64,000 bases of DNA. Source: BN30871 sp937141405 (GTDB taxonomy: Bacteria > Campylobacterota > Campylobacteria > Campylobacterales > Sulfurovaceae). Positions 7,414 to 16,412 of this stretch are shown piece after piece. The position numbers and the translations under genes are program-made. Every line of letters starts with the position of its first letter. Position 1 is the stretch's first letter. The stretch spans positions 930,001 through 994,000 of the forward strand of contig OY781042.1 in NCBI GenBank assembly GCA_963676245.1. The letters run 5' to 3'. The notes below the pieces were generated by a model. That model saw nothing but the letters and a program-made list of their open reading frames with translations, did no database searches and was not told the origin of the DNA.

Positions 7414-7898
7414 CTTTTGCCACCTTGTGTTTTTATGTTCATATCATAGCGATTTAGATTGAAAAGACGGTGTTTGCACTAAAGGTTAGACAATAATGAT
7501 AACTTTTTTCACTAGTTTTCTTACTTTTTCTTCTTTCCACTTTTTAGAAAAGTGGAGTAAAAGCGTCATGCTCACATAGTGAAAAGCGCAAATAAAGACA
7601 AACTGTTTTGTCTTTATAGCTTTGAAACCAAAGGCGATGTGCATATTTTGCACCGCCGAAGGAAAGGCATATCCATGCTTGCTATTTGTACCGCCGCAGA
7701 TATGCCTGCTTTACAAAGATGCTCGCATGACAGTTATTTGATGATAAGAATTATGAAGACAAAAAAGATTAGTTAATGCTGAACTGTTTTGGTAATTATG
7801 CGATGTATTATGGTCTCATCTTCTTGCAGGATTTGAAAGTTTTTTTCGCTCCATCTCTTGACTATACAAAAGTTGGAATGAGTTATGACAGTCTTTTC
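7414..7898. other. 485-bp intergenic region with several hairpins, no supported gene
   Basis: No convincing gene is present. Three inverted repeats stand out: TCCACTTTT/AAAAGTGGA (7536-7556, 3-base loop), ATAAAGACAAA/TTTGTCTTTAT (7592-7617, 4-base loop, perfect 11-bp arms) and GGCATATC/GATATGCC (7666-7706). The region between about 7560 and 7735 is more G+C-rich than typical intergenic DNA here. It does hold an open frame from 7579 to 7776, but this coincides with the hairpins and resembles nothing known. It lies between two genes transcribed away (nucleotidase) and towards it (DUF420), and is probably a repeat-derived or structured RNA element. Confidence 0.5.
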
Positions 7899-8363
7899 CT
7901 AAAACACAAAAAGGAGCAGATAAATACCTATACCCGTAATTGCTGTGGCGATGATCCACAATATCGTCAACTTTGCAAGTGCTTTATGTCGTTGCGCATG
8001 CTCTAATGGGTTATTATTGAGCGCAAATAAGATCGTCCTGATCCAACTATAAAGCGTAACGAGTGCGATAAGGATATGGAAGATCAAAAAATAAAATATA
8101 AAGCTATGGTTAAGCGAACTGTCTTGCACAAATGTTTTAAATCCGCCGCCCAATCTCACTCCATATTCAAAATAACCGATAACGATAACAGAGACTACAA
8201 AAAGTGTTAGTTGTGCTAGCTTATGAGCCTTATAGTGACCCATCTTTGCTAGCATTACTGCACACGCGATAAGCAGTGGGAGGAGTGCTACGATGAGTGT
8301 TACCGTATCCATAAAAAACGGCGCTCTTGTGCCTAAAAATCCGAGTTCGAACATATACTCCAT
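7899..8363 (-). CDS. DUF420-like integral membrane protein
   Basis: A 154-residue membrane protein with about five hydrophobic segments, starting near residues 15-40 and ending with G-I-G-I-Y-L-L-L-F-V-F at the C-terminus. The order of segments and the histidines in H-S-F-I-F-Y-F-L-I-F-H and H-A-Q-R-H-K fit the DUF420 family, often found near cytochrome oxidase assembly genes, where its role is unproven. It is followed by no obvious terminator. It lies 23 bases downstream of the aldehyde dehydrogenase gene on the same strand. Confidence 0.75.
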   Translation of the reverse strand: MEYMFELGFLGTRAPFFMDTVTLIVALLPLLIACAVMLAKMGHYKAHKLAQLTLFVVSVIVIGYFEYGVRLGGGFKTFVQDSSLNHSFIFYFLIFHILIALVTLYSWIRTILFALNNNPLEHAQRHKALAKLTILWIIATAITGIGIYLLLFVF

Positions 8364-8386
8364 GATGCCTCTTTTTTTATATTATA

Positions 8387-9814
8387 TCAGTAAAAAGAGA
8401 TACTTTTGATCTCGCTAAACTCTTCGAGTGCCCATCTTGGACCCTCTTTGCCTATGCCTGAGAGTTTCACGCCACCATAGGGTTGTACATCAAAACGGTG
8501 TGTCGGGATCTCATTGATGACGACTCCGCCCGCTTCGGCATCGTCTATAAATCTTTGTGCAAGCGATAACTCTTGAGCGAAGATACTAAACTGGAGCCCA
8601 TATGGTGAGTCGTTGATCTTCTCTATCGCCTCTTCATAACTCGGCACTTTGATGAGACTAACGATGGGAGCAAAGACCTCTTCACAGATGATATTCATAT
8701 CATCCGTTACATCAGCCATAACGGTAGGAGGAAAGAAGTCATCAACGAGGCTGCCGCCACATATCGCTTTTGCCCCCTCATTTTTGGCTGATTCTACCCA
8801 AGAGAGTGCTCGCATTTTCGCATCATCATTGATAAGTGGTCCCATAAAGGTATCATCATTATAGGGGTTACCCACTTTTAGCTTCGCACTCTCGAGGGCT
8901 ATGAGCTTGGCAAAGTCATCATAGATATCTTGATGCACATAGATTCTTTGGAGCGATATGCAAACTTGCCCGCTATTGTAAAATGCACCAAAGGCACACT
9001 TTTGTGCCGCCGTGGCTACATCGGCACTTTTATCGATATAGGTTGCGGCATTGCCTCCGAGCTCGAGCCCAAGTTTTTTGATGCCCGCATTTTTTGTGAT
9101 AGCAGTGCCTACTTGCACAGAGCCTGTAAAGCTAACCACTCTTGGTATCGGGCTACTTACAAGTGTTGAGCCTACATCGACATCTCCATAAACAACACTG
9201 AGTGCATCAGAAACGGCAAAGGGGGAGTTGATAAAGAGTTCGGCTAGCATACTCGCGCAAGCAGGAGCTTCGGGTGTCGGTTTGAGTACAACAGCGCATC
9301 CTGCACCAAGAGCAGGCGCTAGTTTGTGGGCTATTAAGTTGAGCGGAAAGTTAAAAGGCGTGATGCAAACAGCAACGCCGGCAGGAACTCTTTTGTAAAA
9401 TGAGAGGGTTTTTTTGCCGCTTGGCATGATATCGCTTGGTATCGTCTCGCCGCCAAGATTTGCTAAAGCCATTGCAGTAAGTTTGATAGTTTCTGCGCAT
9501 CTGCCTGCTTCGATTCTAGCAAAACTTATAGGCTTAGCAACTTCATGTGTGATCATCTGCGCAAACTCTTCTTTGCGTTCCATAAGTTTGTTAGCCACAT
9601 CCTCTAGCCATGCGATCCTTTGATGTAGCGGTGTATTTTTGGTATCTTTAAAGGCTTCTTGTGCGATCGATAGAGCCTCTTTGGCATCTTTTGTAGTACA
9701 TTTTGGCATCAATGAGACGATCTTCCCGCCAAAAGGATTCTCTCTTTCTATGGAACCTTCTATCTCTCTTGTCTCTGAGCCGAAAAAAACTTTTGCTTTG
9801 TATGGTAAATCCAA
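8387..9814 (-). CDS. NAD(P)-dependent aldehyde dehydrogenase
   Basis: A complete 475-residue aldehyde dehydrogenase oxidising an aldehyde to an acid in the cytoplasm. Visible motifs are P-F-N-F-P-L-N-L (oxyanion Asn region), F-T-G-S for NAD binding, L-E-L-G-G-N with the general-base Glu, and S-G-Q-V-C-I-S with the catalytic Cys. The C-terminal P-Y-G-G-V-K-L-S-G-I-G-K-E-G motif is intact. The overall sequence is nearest to the lactaldehyde or non-phosphorylating glyceraldehyde-3-phosphate dehydrogenase group. The substrate cannot be decided from sequence alone. Confidence 0.92.
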   Translation of the reverse strand: MDLPYKAKVFFGSETREIEGSIERENPFGGKIVSLMPKCTTKDAKEALSIAQEAFKDTKNTPLHQRIAWLEDVANKLMERKEEFAQMITHEVAKPISFARIEAGRCAETIKLTAMALANLGGETIPSDIMPSGKKTLSFYKRVPAGVAVCITPFNFPLNLIAHKLAPALGAGCAVVLKPTPEAPACASMLAELFINSPFAVSDALSVVYGDVDVGSTLVSSPIPRVVSFTGSVQVGTAITKNAGIKKLGLELGGNAATYIDKSADVATAAQKCAFGAFYNSGQVCISLQRIYVHQDIYDDFAKLIALESAKLKVGNPYNDDTFMGPLINDDAKMRALSWVESAKNEGAKAICGGSLVDDFFPPTVMADVTDDMNIICEEVFAPIVSLIKVPSYEEAIEKINDSPYGLQFSIFAQELSLAQRFIDDAEAGGVVINEIPTHRFDVQPYGGVKLSGIGKEGPRWALEEFSEIKSISFY

Positions 9815-9848
9815 AATATTCTCCCAAATTTTTTTAAAAGTTAAGATT

Positions 9849-9946
9849 GATTATATTTTATAATCTTGATTGGTATATAATTGGATTTATTATAACTAAG
9901 CTAAGGCTTAAAAAGAGTTAAAGCCTTAACTCCCTTATGGTATAAT
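9849..9946. promoter_or_regulatory. Divergent control region of aldehyde dehydrogenase and ilvE with two palindromes
   Basis: The plus-strand -10 box TATAAT at 9941-9946 probably drives ilvE. Just upstream, TAAGGCTT (9902-9909) and AAGCCTTA (9921-9928) form a perfect 8-bp inverted repeat with an 11-base spacer, ending 12 bases before the -10, where a repressor would block RNA polymerase. A second palindrome GATTATA/TATAATC (9849-9865) contains a minus-strand TATAAT suited to the aldehyde dehydrogenase gene. Confidence 0.5.
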
Positions 9947-9979
9947 CACACAAATTTAGTAATAGTTGGAGAGATCTAA

Positions 9980-10894
9980 ATGAACGAAGCAAAATATATT
10001 TGGATGGATGGCAAGCTTATAGATTGGAAAGATGCTAAAGTACATATCCTTACGCATACGGTACACTATGGAAATGCTGTTTTTGAGGGAACTAGAGCTT
10101 ATCAGACCGAAGACGGTTTAGCGATTTTTAGACTCGAAGATCACTGCAAGAGACTTTATAACTCTGCCAAGATTGTCGCAATCAAGCCAAATATCGCATA
10201 TGATACGCTCAAAGAGGCGCATCTAGAAGTCCTAAGAAGCAATGACTTTACCGGTAATGTTTACATGAGACCTATCATATTTTTAGGGTATGGGCAGATG
10301 GGTGTCCACCATGTTAAAGCTCCGGTTCAAACTGCGGTTGCTGCATGGGAGTGGGGAGCTTATCTTGGGGAAGAGGGTCTTGAAAAAGGTATTAAGGTAT
10401 GCACTTCCTCAATCACCAGAAACCCAAACCGCTCAACTTTCGGTAAAGCTAAGGCAGCAGCCAATTATCTCAATAGCCAAATGGCAAAGTATGAGGCAAT
10501 AGAGAGTGGCTTCGAGGAGGCATTGATGCTTGATGAAAATGGCTTTGCAGCCGAAGGGACGGGAGAGTGTCTCTTTATCGTTAGAGATGGTGTGTTAGTT
10601 TCGCCACCTAACGATAACTCCTTGGAGTCTATCACGCAAGCAACCGTCTTAGAACTTGCGCGCGATGCAGGTATCCCGATAGAGCGTAGAAACATCACTC
10701 GAGATGAGATATATATCTGCGATGAAGCCTTTTTCACCGGTACGGCAGCAGAGGTTACACCTATCAATTCGCTCGATCATAGAGTTGTCGGAAACGGAGC
10801 AAGAGGTCCTATGACACAGCAGCTTCAAAGTGCATATTTTGATGTTGTTTTCGGTCGAAACCCAAAATATAAACACTATCTAACATACGTATAA
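9980..10894 (+). CDS. ilvE: Branched-chain amino acid aminotransferase
   Basis: A fold-type IV PLP aminotransferase of 304 residues that makes valine, leucine and isoleucine from their 2-oxo acids with glutamate. It shows W-M-D-G-K-L-I-D-W near the N-terminus and H-Y-G-N-A-V-F-E-G-T-R-A-Y. The Schiff-base lysine lies in S-T-F-G-K-A-K-A-A-A-N-Y-L-N, and G-T-A-A-E-V-T-P-I is present in the C-terminal half. The length is normal. A GGAGAGAT ribosome site precedes the ATG. The band-7 gene follows after 9 bases, so the two are likely co-transcribed. Confidence 0.96.
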   Translation: MNEAKYIWMDGKLIDWKDAKVHILTHTVHYGNAVFEGTRAYQTEDGLAIFRLEDHCKRLYNSAKIVAIKPNIAYDTLKEAHLEVLRSNDFTGNVYMRPIIFLGYGQMGVHHVKAPVQTAVAAWEWGAYLGEEGLEKGIKVCTSSITRNPNRSTFGKAKAAANYLNSQMAKYEAIESGFEEALMLDENGFAAEGTGECLFIVRDGVLVSPPNDNSLESITQATVLELARDAGIPIERRNITRDEIYICDEAFFTGTAAEVTPINSLDHRVVGNGARGPMTQQLQSAYFDVVFGRNPKYKHYLTYV

Positions 10895-10903
10895 GGAGAA
10901 GAT

Positions 10904-12037
10904 ATGCCAACAGACATGAACGATTATTTCAAAAAGAAAAAGCCTGCATCAAACAACCAAAGCAATACAGGTGGCGGAGACAATAAAGGAGGCGGTAATT
11001 CAGGTGGTGGATTTAATATGTCGCCTATGGGCGGCTCTCCAAAGATACTTCAAGGAGTTATCGTAGCAGTAGTTTTGATATTTTTATTTTTTATATTGAA
11101 GCCATTTACTATCATCAACTCGGGAGAAGTAGGGATCAAAGTAAGAACCGGTAAGTTCGATAACACACCTTTGCAGCCCGGATTGCATTTTTATATCCCT
11201 GTGTTTGAGAGAATATTGCCTGTCAATACTCGTATAAGACTTATCGTTTATAGTAATCTTGAGCGAGATACTGTTGGCGATAATTATGCAAAAAGTTCAC
11301 TTAGTAGTGAGACATTTGAGGGTGGACTCAAGAAAAATCCATCAATTCAAGTGCTTGACAAAAGAGGGCTTACCGTCAATATCGATATAGCGGTTCAGTA
11401 CCAGCTTCGAGCCGAGAGTGCCGCACTTACCATAGAAAAATGGGGCTCTAGCTGGGAAGAGAAGATAATAAACTCACAAGTAAGAGAGGTAGTTCGTGAT
11501 GTTGTAGGTCAATACACTGCCGAGCAACTTCCTGAGATGAGAAACGAGATAGCAGCAGCTATTACTACAAAGATATCAGAGAAGATTGTCTCTCTTGAGG
11601 GAACCCCTGTTATGCTTTCAAGTGTTGAGCTTCGAAATATTGACTTGCCGCAAAAGATCAAAGATCAGATAGAGAGAGTGCAGATAGCAAAACAAGAGGT
11701 GACGATAGCAGAACAGCAAAAAGAGCAGGCAAAACAAGAGGCACTTAAGAAAGCTGAAATTGCTAAAGGTGAGGCTGAAAGAAATCGTATTGAGGCACAA
11801 GGACAAGCAGATAAGATACGGATTGAAGCCGAAGAACAGGCAAAAGCAAATATCTTGATATCCAAATCGCTCTCCGATAAACTTTTACAACTTGAGCAGA
11901 TAAAAACACAAGCAAAATTCAATGAAGCACTCAAAGAAAATAGAGATGCGCAAATATTCCTAACCCCCGGTGGTGCGGTACCTAATATCTGGCTAGACAG
12001 TAAAGACAAGAAACGCACGACGGCAACCGGAAATTAG
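10904..12037 (+). CDS. Band-7/prohibitin (HflK-like) membrane protein
   Basis: A 377-residue SPFH-domain protein. The N-terminus is a Gly/Asn-rich cytoplasmic segment, as in HflK. One membrane helix follows at about residues 48-67 (V-V-L-I-F-L-F-F-I-L), then the band-7 domain with G-E-V-G-I-K-V-R-T-G and Q-P-G-L-H-F-Y-I-P. A long Ala/Glu/Gln/Lys coiled coil lies at about 260-320. Such proteins form large membrane rings that scaffold or regulate proteases such as FtsH. No HflC partner is adjacent, so it may act as a homo-oligomer. It lies between ilvE (9 bases) and hisIE (no gap), an unrelated pair in function. Confidence 0.88.
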   Translation: MPTDMNDYFKKKKPASNNQSNTGGGDNKGGGNSGGGFNMSPMGGSPKILQGVIVAVVLIFLFFILKPFTIINSGEVGIKVRTGKFDNTPLQPGLHFYIPVFERILPVNTRIRLIVYSNLERDTVGDNYAKSSLSSETFEGGLKKNPSIQVLDKRGLTVNIDIAVQYQLRAESAALTIEKWGSSWEEKIINSQVREVVRDVVGQYTAEQLPEMRNEIAAAITTKISEKIVSLEGTPVMLSSVELRNIDLPQKIKDQIERVQIAKQEVTIAEQQKEQAKQEALKKAEIAKGEAERNRIEAQGQADKIRIEAEEQAKANILISKSLSDKLLQLEQIKTQAKFNEALKENRDAQIFLTPGGAVPNIWLDSKDKKRTTATGN

Positions 12038-12703
12038 ATGATAGAGAGTATCGACTGGAAAAAAAGCGAGCTTATCCCTGCCGTTGTGCAAGATGCAACA
12101 AGCAATGAGGTGCTTATGCTTGCCTATATGAACAAAGAGGCATTGGATTTGAGTATGCAAAGTGGGTATGCACATTATTTTAGCAGAAGCCGTCAGCGTA
12201 TCTGGAAAAAAGGTGAGAGTTCCGGGCATACTCAAAAGATAGTTGATATTCTTCTTGATTGTGACAGTGATACACTGCTTTTAAAAGTAGAGCAAAAGGG
12301 AGTTGCTTGTCATACAGGCAGAAGAAGTTGCTTTTTTAACTCTTTGACTCAAGATAAGATTATTTTAGATAAAGAGGTAGATGCAGAGGCAATTTACGGC
12401 GTTGTTGATACGCTTTATCATACTATCTTAGAGCGTAAAACAAGTAGTGATGCAAAATCATGGACGAAAAAACTACTTGATAATCCTGCCTTACTCGAAG
12501 AGAAAATCAAAGAAGAAGCAGATGAGTTGGTAAAAGCTATCAAAGAAGAGAGTGATGAGCAGGTGATCTATGAGGCTGCCGATCTTCTCTACCATGCACT
12601 TGTCGGTCTAGGCTTACGAGAAGTCTCTCCTGATAGGGTAAAACAAGAGCTTAAAAGACGTTTTGGAGTCAGCGGTATAGAAGAGAAAGAGAGCAGAGGC
12701 TAA
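12038..12703 (+). CDS. hisIE: Bifunctional phosphoribosyl-AMP cyclohydrolase / phosphoribosyl-ATP pyrophosphatase
   Basis: This catalyses the second and third steps of histidine synthesis. The N-terminal HisI half (1-105) contains V-L-M-L-A-Y-M-N-K-E-A, W-K-K-G-E-S-S-G-H, D-C-D-S-D and G-V-A-C-H-T-G-R-R-S-C-F with the zinc/magnesium ligands. The C-terminal HisE half (about 130-221) has E-E-A-D-E-L and E-A-A-D-L-L-Y-H. Both halves appear intact. The ATG follows the band-7 stop directly. Histidine genes elsewhere in the pathway are not in this window. Confidence 0.96.
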   Translation: MIESIDWKKSELIPAVVQDATSNEVLMLAYMNKEALDLSMQSGYAHYFSRSRQRIWKKGESSGHTQKIVDILLDCDSDTLLLKVEQKGVACHTGRRSCFFNSLTQDKIILDKEVDAEAIYGVVDTLYHTILERKTSSDAKSWTKKLLDNPALLEEKIKEEADELVKAIKEESDEQVIYEAADLLYHALVGLGLREVSPDRVKQELKRRFGVSGIEEKESRG

Positions 12704-12713
12704 AGGAGAGAGC

Positions 12714-13307
12714 GTGTCAAACATATTGGCATTGGTTGCTAGAACAGCATTGGCACTACTTTTACTTGTCTTATTTGTATTTATGATTTATATGCTAGGG
12801 GTTGCTCCGGCAAAAGAGAATCCAGCACAAGATCAAAATCTCTCTGCTTCAACATTCAAACAAGAGAAGCAAAGAGTTACAAGTTCATCAGATGAAAAAA
12901 AGAGTAGTGAACAATTTAAGCTCAATGGGAAAATCGACTCTTTGATAGCGTTAGCTCAGAGTAAGGTCGGTGCAAAATATCTGCCCGGAGGGAAAGGGCC
13001 TGAGAGTTTTGATTGCTCCGGATTTGTCTATTATGTTTTTAAAGAGCAAGGCAGAGCAATCCCAAGAACCTCTATCGCGCAATCAAAGATCGGCAAAAAA
13101 CTAGATAAATCAGAGATCAAAAGAGGCGATATACTCTTTTTTGATACATCCAATAAGCATCATGTTAATCATAGCGGTATCTATCTCGGTGATGATAGAT
13201 TTATCCATGCAAGTTCCGGCAAAGCTTATAGTGTGACAATCTCAAGTCTTGATGGGTGGTATAAAGATAAATTTTTATGGGGTGTGAGGGTCTTTGATCA
13301 AAAGTAG
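12714..13307 (+). CDS. Membrane-anchored NlpC/P60 cell-wall hydrolase
   Basis: A 197-residue cysteine peptidase likely to cut peptide cross-bridges of peptidoglycan. A single N-terminal membrane helix (about residues 8-27) is followed by a Ser/Lys/Glu-rich linker and then the NlpC/P60 domain. F-D-C-S-G with catalytic C101 is visible, and N-H-S-G-I-Y-L-G-D-D-R-F-I-H-A-S supplies the histidines. The start is a GTG preceded by AAAGGAGAG. It sits ten bases after hisIE and its 3' end overlaps the convergent radical SAM gene by ten bases. Confidence 0.9.
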   Translation: MSNILALVARTALALLLLVLFVFMIYMLGVAPAKENPAQDQNLSASTFKQEKQRVTSSSDEKKSSEQFKLNGKIDSLIALAQSKVGAKYLPGGKGPESFDCSGFVYYVFKEQGRAIPRTSIAQSKIGKKLDKSEIKRGDILFFDTSNKHHVNHSGIYLGDDRFIHASSGKAYSVTISSLDGWYKDKFLWGVRVFDQK

Positions 13308-14254
13308 AGATGCTCTTTTGCTAACTCTTTTTTGACAAATTGCATCGCTCTATTTTTGCTCCAAGCACACCAAGAGGGTGCGATGACTCCATCATTTGCT
13401 GAGCCTGCTGTTACTCTTTGGATAGAGATATTTTTTGGTTTGAGCTTGAGTGCTTGTATTAAGATAGCGGTATACTCTTCTATGGTAATCGGCTTGAATT
13501 CTCTGTTTTTATACTCATTTGCAAGCATTGTATTTCTCACCACATAGAGTGGATGGTATTTAATCGAGTCAACTCCCCATTTATAGACTTCTTTGGTACT
13601 CTCAAGCATCATCTTGGCATCTTCTCCGGGAAGTCCATAGATGAGGTGAGCGCAGACATTGAGCCCTCTTTTTTTTGTTTTTTTGATGATCTCTTTTACG
13701 CTACGTGCATCATGACCCCGATTGATTCGTTTGAGAGTAACATCATGGATTGATTGCACGCCATACTCTACCCATATCTCTTTGGTTTTATGAAGCTCAC
13801 CTAGATGATCAAGTACCTCGTCGCTGATACTATCACTCCTTGTGCCGATACTCAATCCAATGATATCATCATAACTCAGTGCTTTTTCAAAGAGTATTTT
13901 GAGTGTTTCAAGAGGAGCATAGGTGTTGGTAAAGGCTTGAAAGTAGACTAAAAATTTCTTAGCTCCTTTGTGCTTTAGAGCCTCTCTTCCTCTTCTTATC
14001 TGCTCGTCAAGTTCATTAAGTTGTACTTCTAGTAGAGGGTTTGTGGCGGAGTTTGGATTGAGTGTTATCTTATATTCAGTCCCCATATTGGGGCTAAAAG
14101 ATTCATTGAGGCAAAAAGTGCATCCCCCTTTTGCTACTGCTCCATCAATATTTGGGCAGGTAAAACCGCTGAGACCAACAGGGATCTTTACAACTTTGGT
14201 GTGATACTTTTTTTTAAGATATTTTCCAAATGTAAAAAGAGCCTCTTGCTTCAT
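13298..14254 (-). CDS. YhcC-family radical SAM protein (TIGR01212 type)
   Basis: A 318-residue radical SAM protein. The iron-sulfur cluster motif is C-P-N-I-D-G-A-V-A-K-G-G-C-T-F-C near residue 30, the elongated C-x14-C-x2-C spacing typical of this family rather than C-x3-C-x2-C. Further motifs are Y-F-Q-A-F-T-N-T, S-I-G-T-R-S-D and Y-G-V-Q-S. The molecular function is not known to me. I placed the start at the ATG at 14254, five bases after AGG, rather than a GTG six bases earlier. It follows purF and is probably co-transcribed. Confidence 0.88.
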   Translation of the reverse strand: MKQEALFTFGKYLKKKYHTKVVKIPVGLSGFTCPNIDGAVAKGGCTFCLNESFSPNMGTEYKITLNPNSATNPLLEVQLNELDEQIRRGREALKHKGAKKFLVYFQAFTNTYAPLETLKILFEKALSYDDIIGLSIGTRSDSISDEVLDHLGELHKTKEIWVEYGVQSIHDVTLKRINRGHDARSVKEIIKKTKKRGLNVCAHLIYGLPGEDAKMMLESTKEVYKWGVDSIKYHPLYVVRNTMLANEYKNREFKPITIEEYTAILIQALKLKPKNISIQRVTAGSANDGVIAPSWCAWSKNRAMQFVKKELAKEHLYF

Positions 14255-14260
14255 ACGCAC

Positions 14261-15631
14261 CTAGCCCAAATCAGAACAACCGGGGCTTTTTGCATTACCT
14301 CCGGCAAAATAGTTCCCGTCAAAACTCACAAGTGAATAGTTTCTCTGTTCACCGAGTGATTTTTTGAGACCTTCAATTGATAAGAATCCAAGAGAGTCGG
14401 CATGGATAGAATCAGATATCTCTTTCGGGGAATATTTCGCAGAGATGAGCTCTTCTTGAGTAGGTGTGTCGATACCGTATCTACATGGATACTTTATCTC
14501 AGGAGCAGCTATACGCATATGAACCTCTCTTGCTCCTGCCTCTTTGAGCATTTTAACTATCTGTTTCGATGTTGTCCCTCGCACTAAAGAGTCATCTACA
14601 ATAGCGATTGATTTCCCTTTAATGAGTGAAGAGATAGGAGAGAGCTTGAGTTTGACTTTAAGATTTCGGATCGCCTGTGTAGGCTCTATGAAGGTTCTGC
14701 CGATGTAGTGATTTCTTACGATTGCCATCTCAAAAGGAACGCCGAGTCCTTCAGCAAAACCTCTAGCAGCGGCCACCCCACTATCAGGTACGGGAATAAC
14801 AAGATCAACATCAGCAGGCTGCTCTTTTGCTAAACACTTTCCTGTTTTAAGTCTTGATTCATAGACATTTGTCCCATCGATGATGGAGTCCGGTCTTGCA
14901 AAATAGATATATTCAAATGCGCAAGGGTGATAGTCGCTCTCAAATATCTGCTCGCTTTTTGGCTCTTTACCATGCTCAAATATGAGCATTTCTCCCGGTC
15001 GTACATCTCGAATGAAAGTGGCATCCAAAAGATCAAAAGCGCATGTTTCGCTCGCTACGATATAGCCTCCGTCTTTTAGTTTTGCAAGACTCAAAGGTCT
15101 GATGCCAAATCGATCTCTCATAACAAACATCTTAGAGCGACTTTGAATAACAAGACAGTAAGCTCCCTCGAGTTTTTGAAGCATATCTTTGATGCGATCA
15201 ACAAGTTTATCTTCTTGACTTTTTGCGATAAGATGGACGATATTTTCTGTATCCATTCCACTTTGAAATATAGCACCTTTGTCGATAAGAGCTTCCCTGA
15301 CCTCGAGTTTATTAACAAGGTTTCCGTTGTGTGCTACAGATATTTCCCCGAGTTTATAGCGTGCAAAAACAGGTTGCGCATCGAGTATGGATTCATTGCC
15401 TGCGGTTGAATATCTATTGTGCCCGATAGCAGAGGTGCCTTGGAGTTTTTCAAAAGCATCCTCATCAAAAACTTCAGTGACGAGTCCTCTTTTTTTGACG
15501 AGACTTATCTTTTTGCCATCAGCACTACTAATGCCTGTTGATTCTTGCCCGCGATGCTGCATAGCAAAGAGAGCATAATAAGCTTTTTTAGAAGCATTTG
15601 GAGAGTCATAAATACCGACTATTGCGCACAT
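14261..15631 (-). CDS. purF: Amidophosphoribosyltransferase
   Basis: This is the first committed enzyme of purine synthesis, converting PRPP and glutamine to phosphoribosylamine. At 456 residues the protein begins M-C-A-I-V-G, so Cys2 becomes the N-terminal nucleophile after Met removal and there is no propeptide. M-Q-H-R-G-Q-E-S-T-G and the PRPP loop V-D-D-S-L-V-R-G-T-T are present. Cysteines in H-P-C-A-F-E-Y, Y-P-C-R-Y-G-I-D and the C-terminal P-G-C-S-D recall the iron-sulfur type of PurF, though I count only one Cys in the C-terminal tail. It lies between dapB and the radical SAM gene. Confidence 0.97.
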   Translation of the reverse strand: MCAIVGIYDSPNASKKAYYALFAMQHRGQESTGISSADGKKISLVKKRGLVTEVFDEDAFEKLQGTSAIGHNRYSTAGNESILDAQPVFARYKLGEISVAHNGNLVNKLEVREALIDKGAIFQSGMDTENIVHLIAKSQEDKLVDRIKDMLQKLEGAYCLVIQSRSKMFVMRDRFGIRPLSLAKLKDGGYIVASETCAFDLLDATFIRDVRPGEMLIFEHGKEPKSEQIFESDYHPCAFEYIYFARPDSIIDGTNVYESRLKTGKCLAKEQPADVDLVIPVPDSGVAAARGFAEGLGVPFEMAIVRNHYIGRTFIEPTQAIRNLKVKLKLSPISSLIKGKSIAIVDDSLVRGTTSKQIVKMLKEAGAREVHMRIAAPEIKYPCRYGIDTPTQEELISAKYSPKEISDSIHADSLGFLSIEGLKKSLGEQRNYSLVSFDGNYFAGGNAKSPGCSDLG

Positions 15632-15640
15632 ATTGATCCT

Positions 15641-16408
15641 TTACATCTCTAGGGCATCATTGATTGAGTAGAGTCCATTTTTTTGTTTGATAAGCCATTT
15701 TGCAGCACGGATTGCACCTTTTGAAAATGTCTCTCTACTCGTAGCTGTGTGGTTGAGCTCGATAAATTCACCATCATTATAGAAGCCTACCGTATGGCGG
15801 CCAACGACATCACCGCCTCTAAGTGCTAAGACACCTATCTCATCTTTGCTTCTAGCACCTATCTGCCCATCTCTACCGCTTACTCTAACAGCATCGATAT
15901 CCAAGTCTCTTCCCTTTGCTGCAAACTCTGCGAGTGTTAAAGCGGTTCCGCTTGGTGCATCAACTTTATATCTATGGTGCTGTTCAACGATCTCGATATC
16001 AAAATCTTTCAATGTTGCAGAAACTTTTTCAACCAACATTTTTAAAAGTGCAATACCCGCTGACATATTTGTTGAGTATAGCACCGGCATCTCTGCTGCA
16101 GCCTCATTGAGTAGATTTTGCTGATGAGCACTCAGTCCGGTTGTTGCGATAACAAGCGGGGTAGGGTTATTTATAGCCTCCTCACAAAGCTCTGCCGTTG
16201 CGTCCGGAGCTGAAAAATCTATCACTACATCTGATTCTTCAAGAAGTACTTTCATACTGCTCGTTTTGGTAACCTCTCCGGCAACATCTTGTTTGAGTTC
16301 GTCAAAAACATGCACTACATTCAATTTGAGTTCACTATCTTCGGATATATTTTTTATAAGTAACTCACCAACCCTGCCAGTACTTCCTAGTATTCCTACT
16401 TTAATCAT
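15641..16408 (-). CDS. dapB: 4-hydroxy-tetrahydrodipicolinate reductase
   Basis: This enzyme of lysine and diaminopimelate synthesis reduces the DapA product with NAD(P)H. Of normal length at 255 residues, it has the N-terminal Rossmann motif G-I-L-G-S-T-G-R-V-G, the V-I-D-F-S-A-P-D segment, the catalytic E-Q-H-H-R-Y-K-V-D-A-P-S-G-T-A region, and G-G-D-V-V-G-R-H-T-V-G-F. It lies four bases after trxB and nine before purF on the same strand, so trxB-dapB-purF-yhcC is probably one transcript. Confidence 0.97.
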   Translation of the reverse strand: MIKVGILGSTGRVGELLIKNISEDSELKLNVVHVFDELKQDVAGEVTKTSSMKVLLEESDVVIDFSAPDATAELCEEAINNPTPLVIATTGLSAHQQNLLNEAAAEMPVLYSTNMSAGIALLKMLVEKVSATLKDFDIEIVEQHHRYKVDAPSGTALTLAEFAAKGRDLDIDAVRVSGRDGQIGARSKDEIGVLALRGGDVVGRHTVGFYNDGEFIELNHTATSRETFSKGAIRAAKWLIKQKNGLYSINDALEM

Positions 16409-16412
16409 CTAT

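Noticed and set aside
7579..7776. 65-codon open frame in the 7.4-7.9 kb spacer
   Set aside because: It runs through the hairpin arms, has no ribosome site of note and no recognisable sequence; more likely part of a structured or repeat element.
7776..8006. 76-codon plus-strand frame overlapping the end of the DUF420 gene
   Set aside because: Its 3' part is antisense to a supported gene and its composition looks random.
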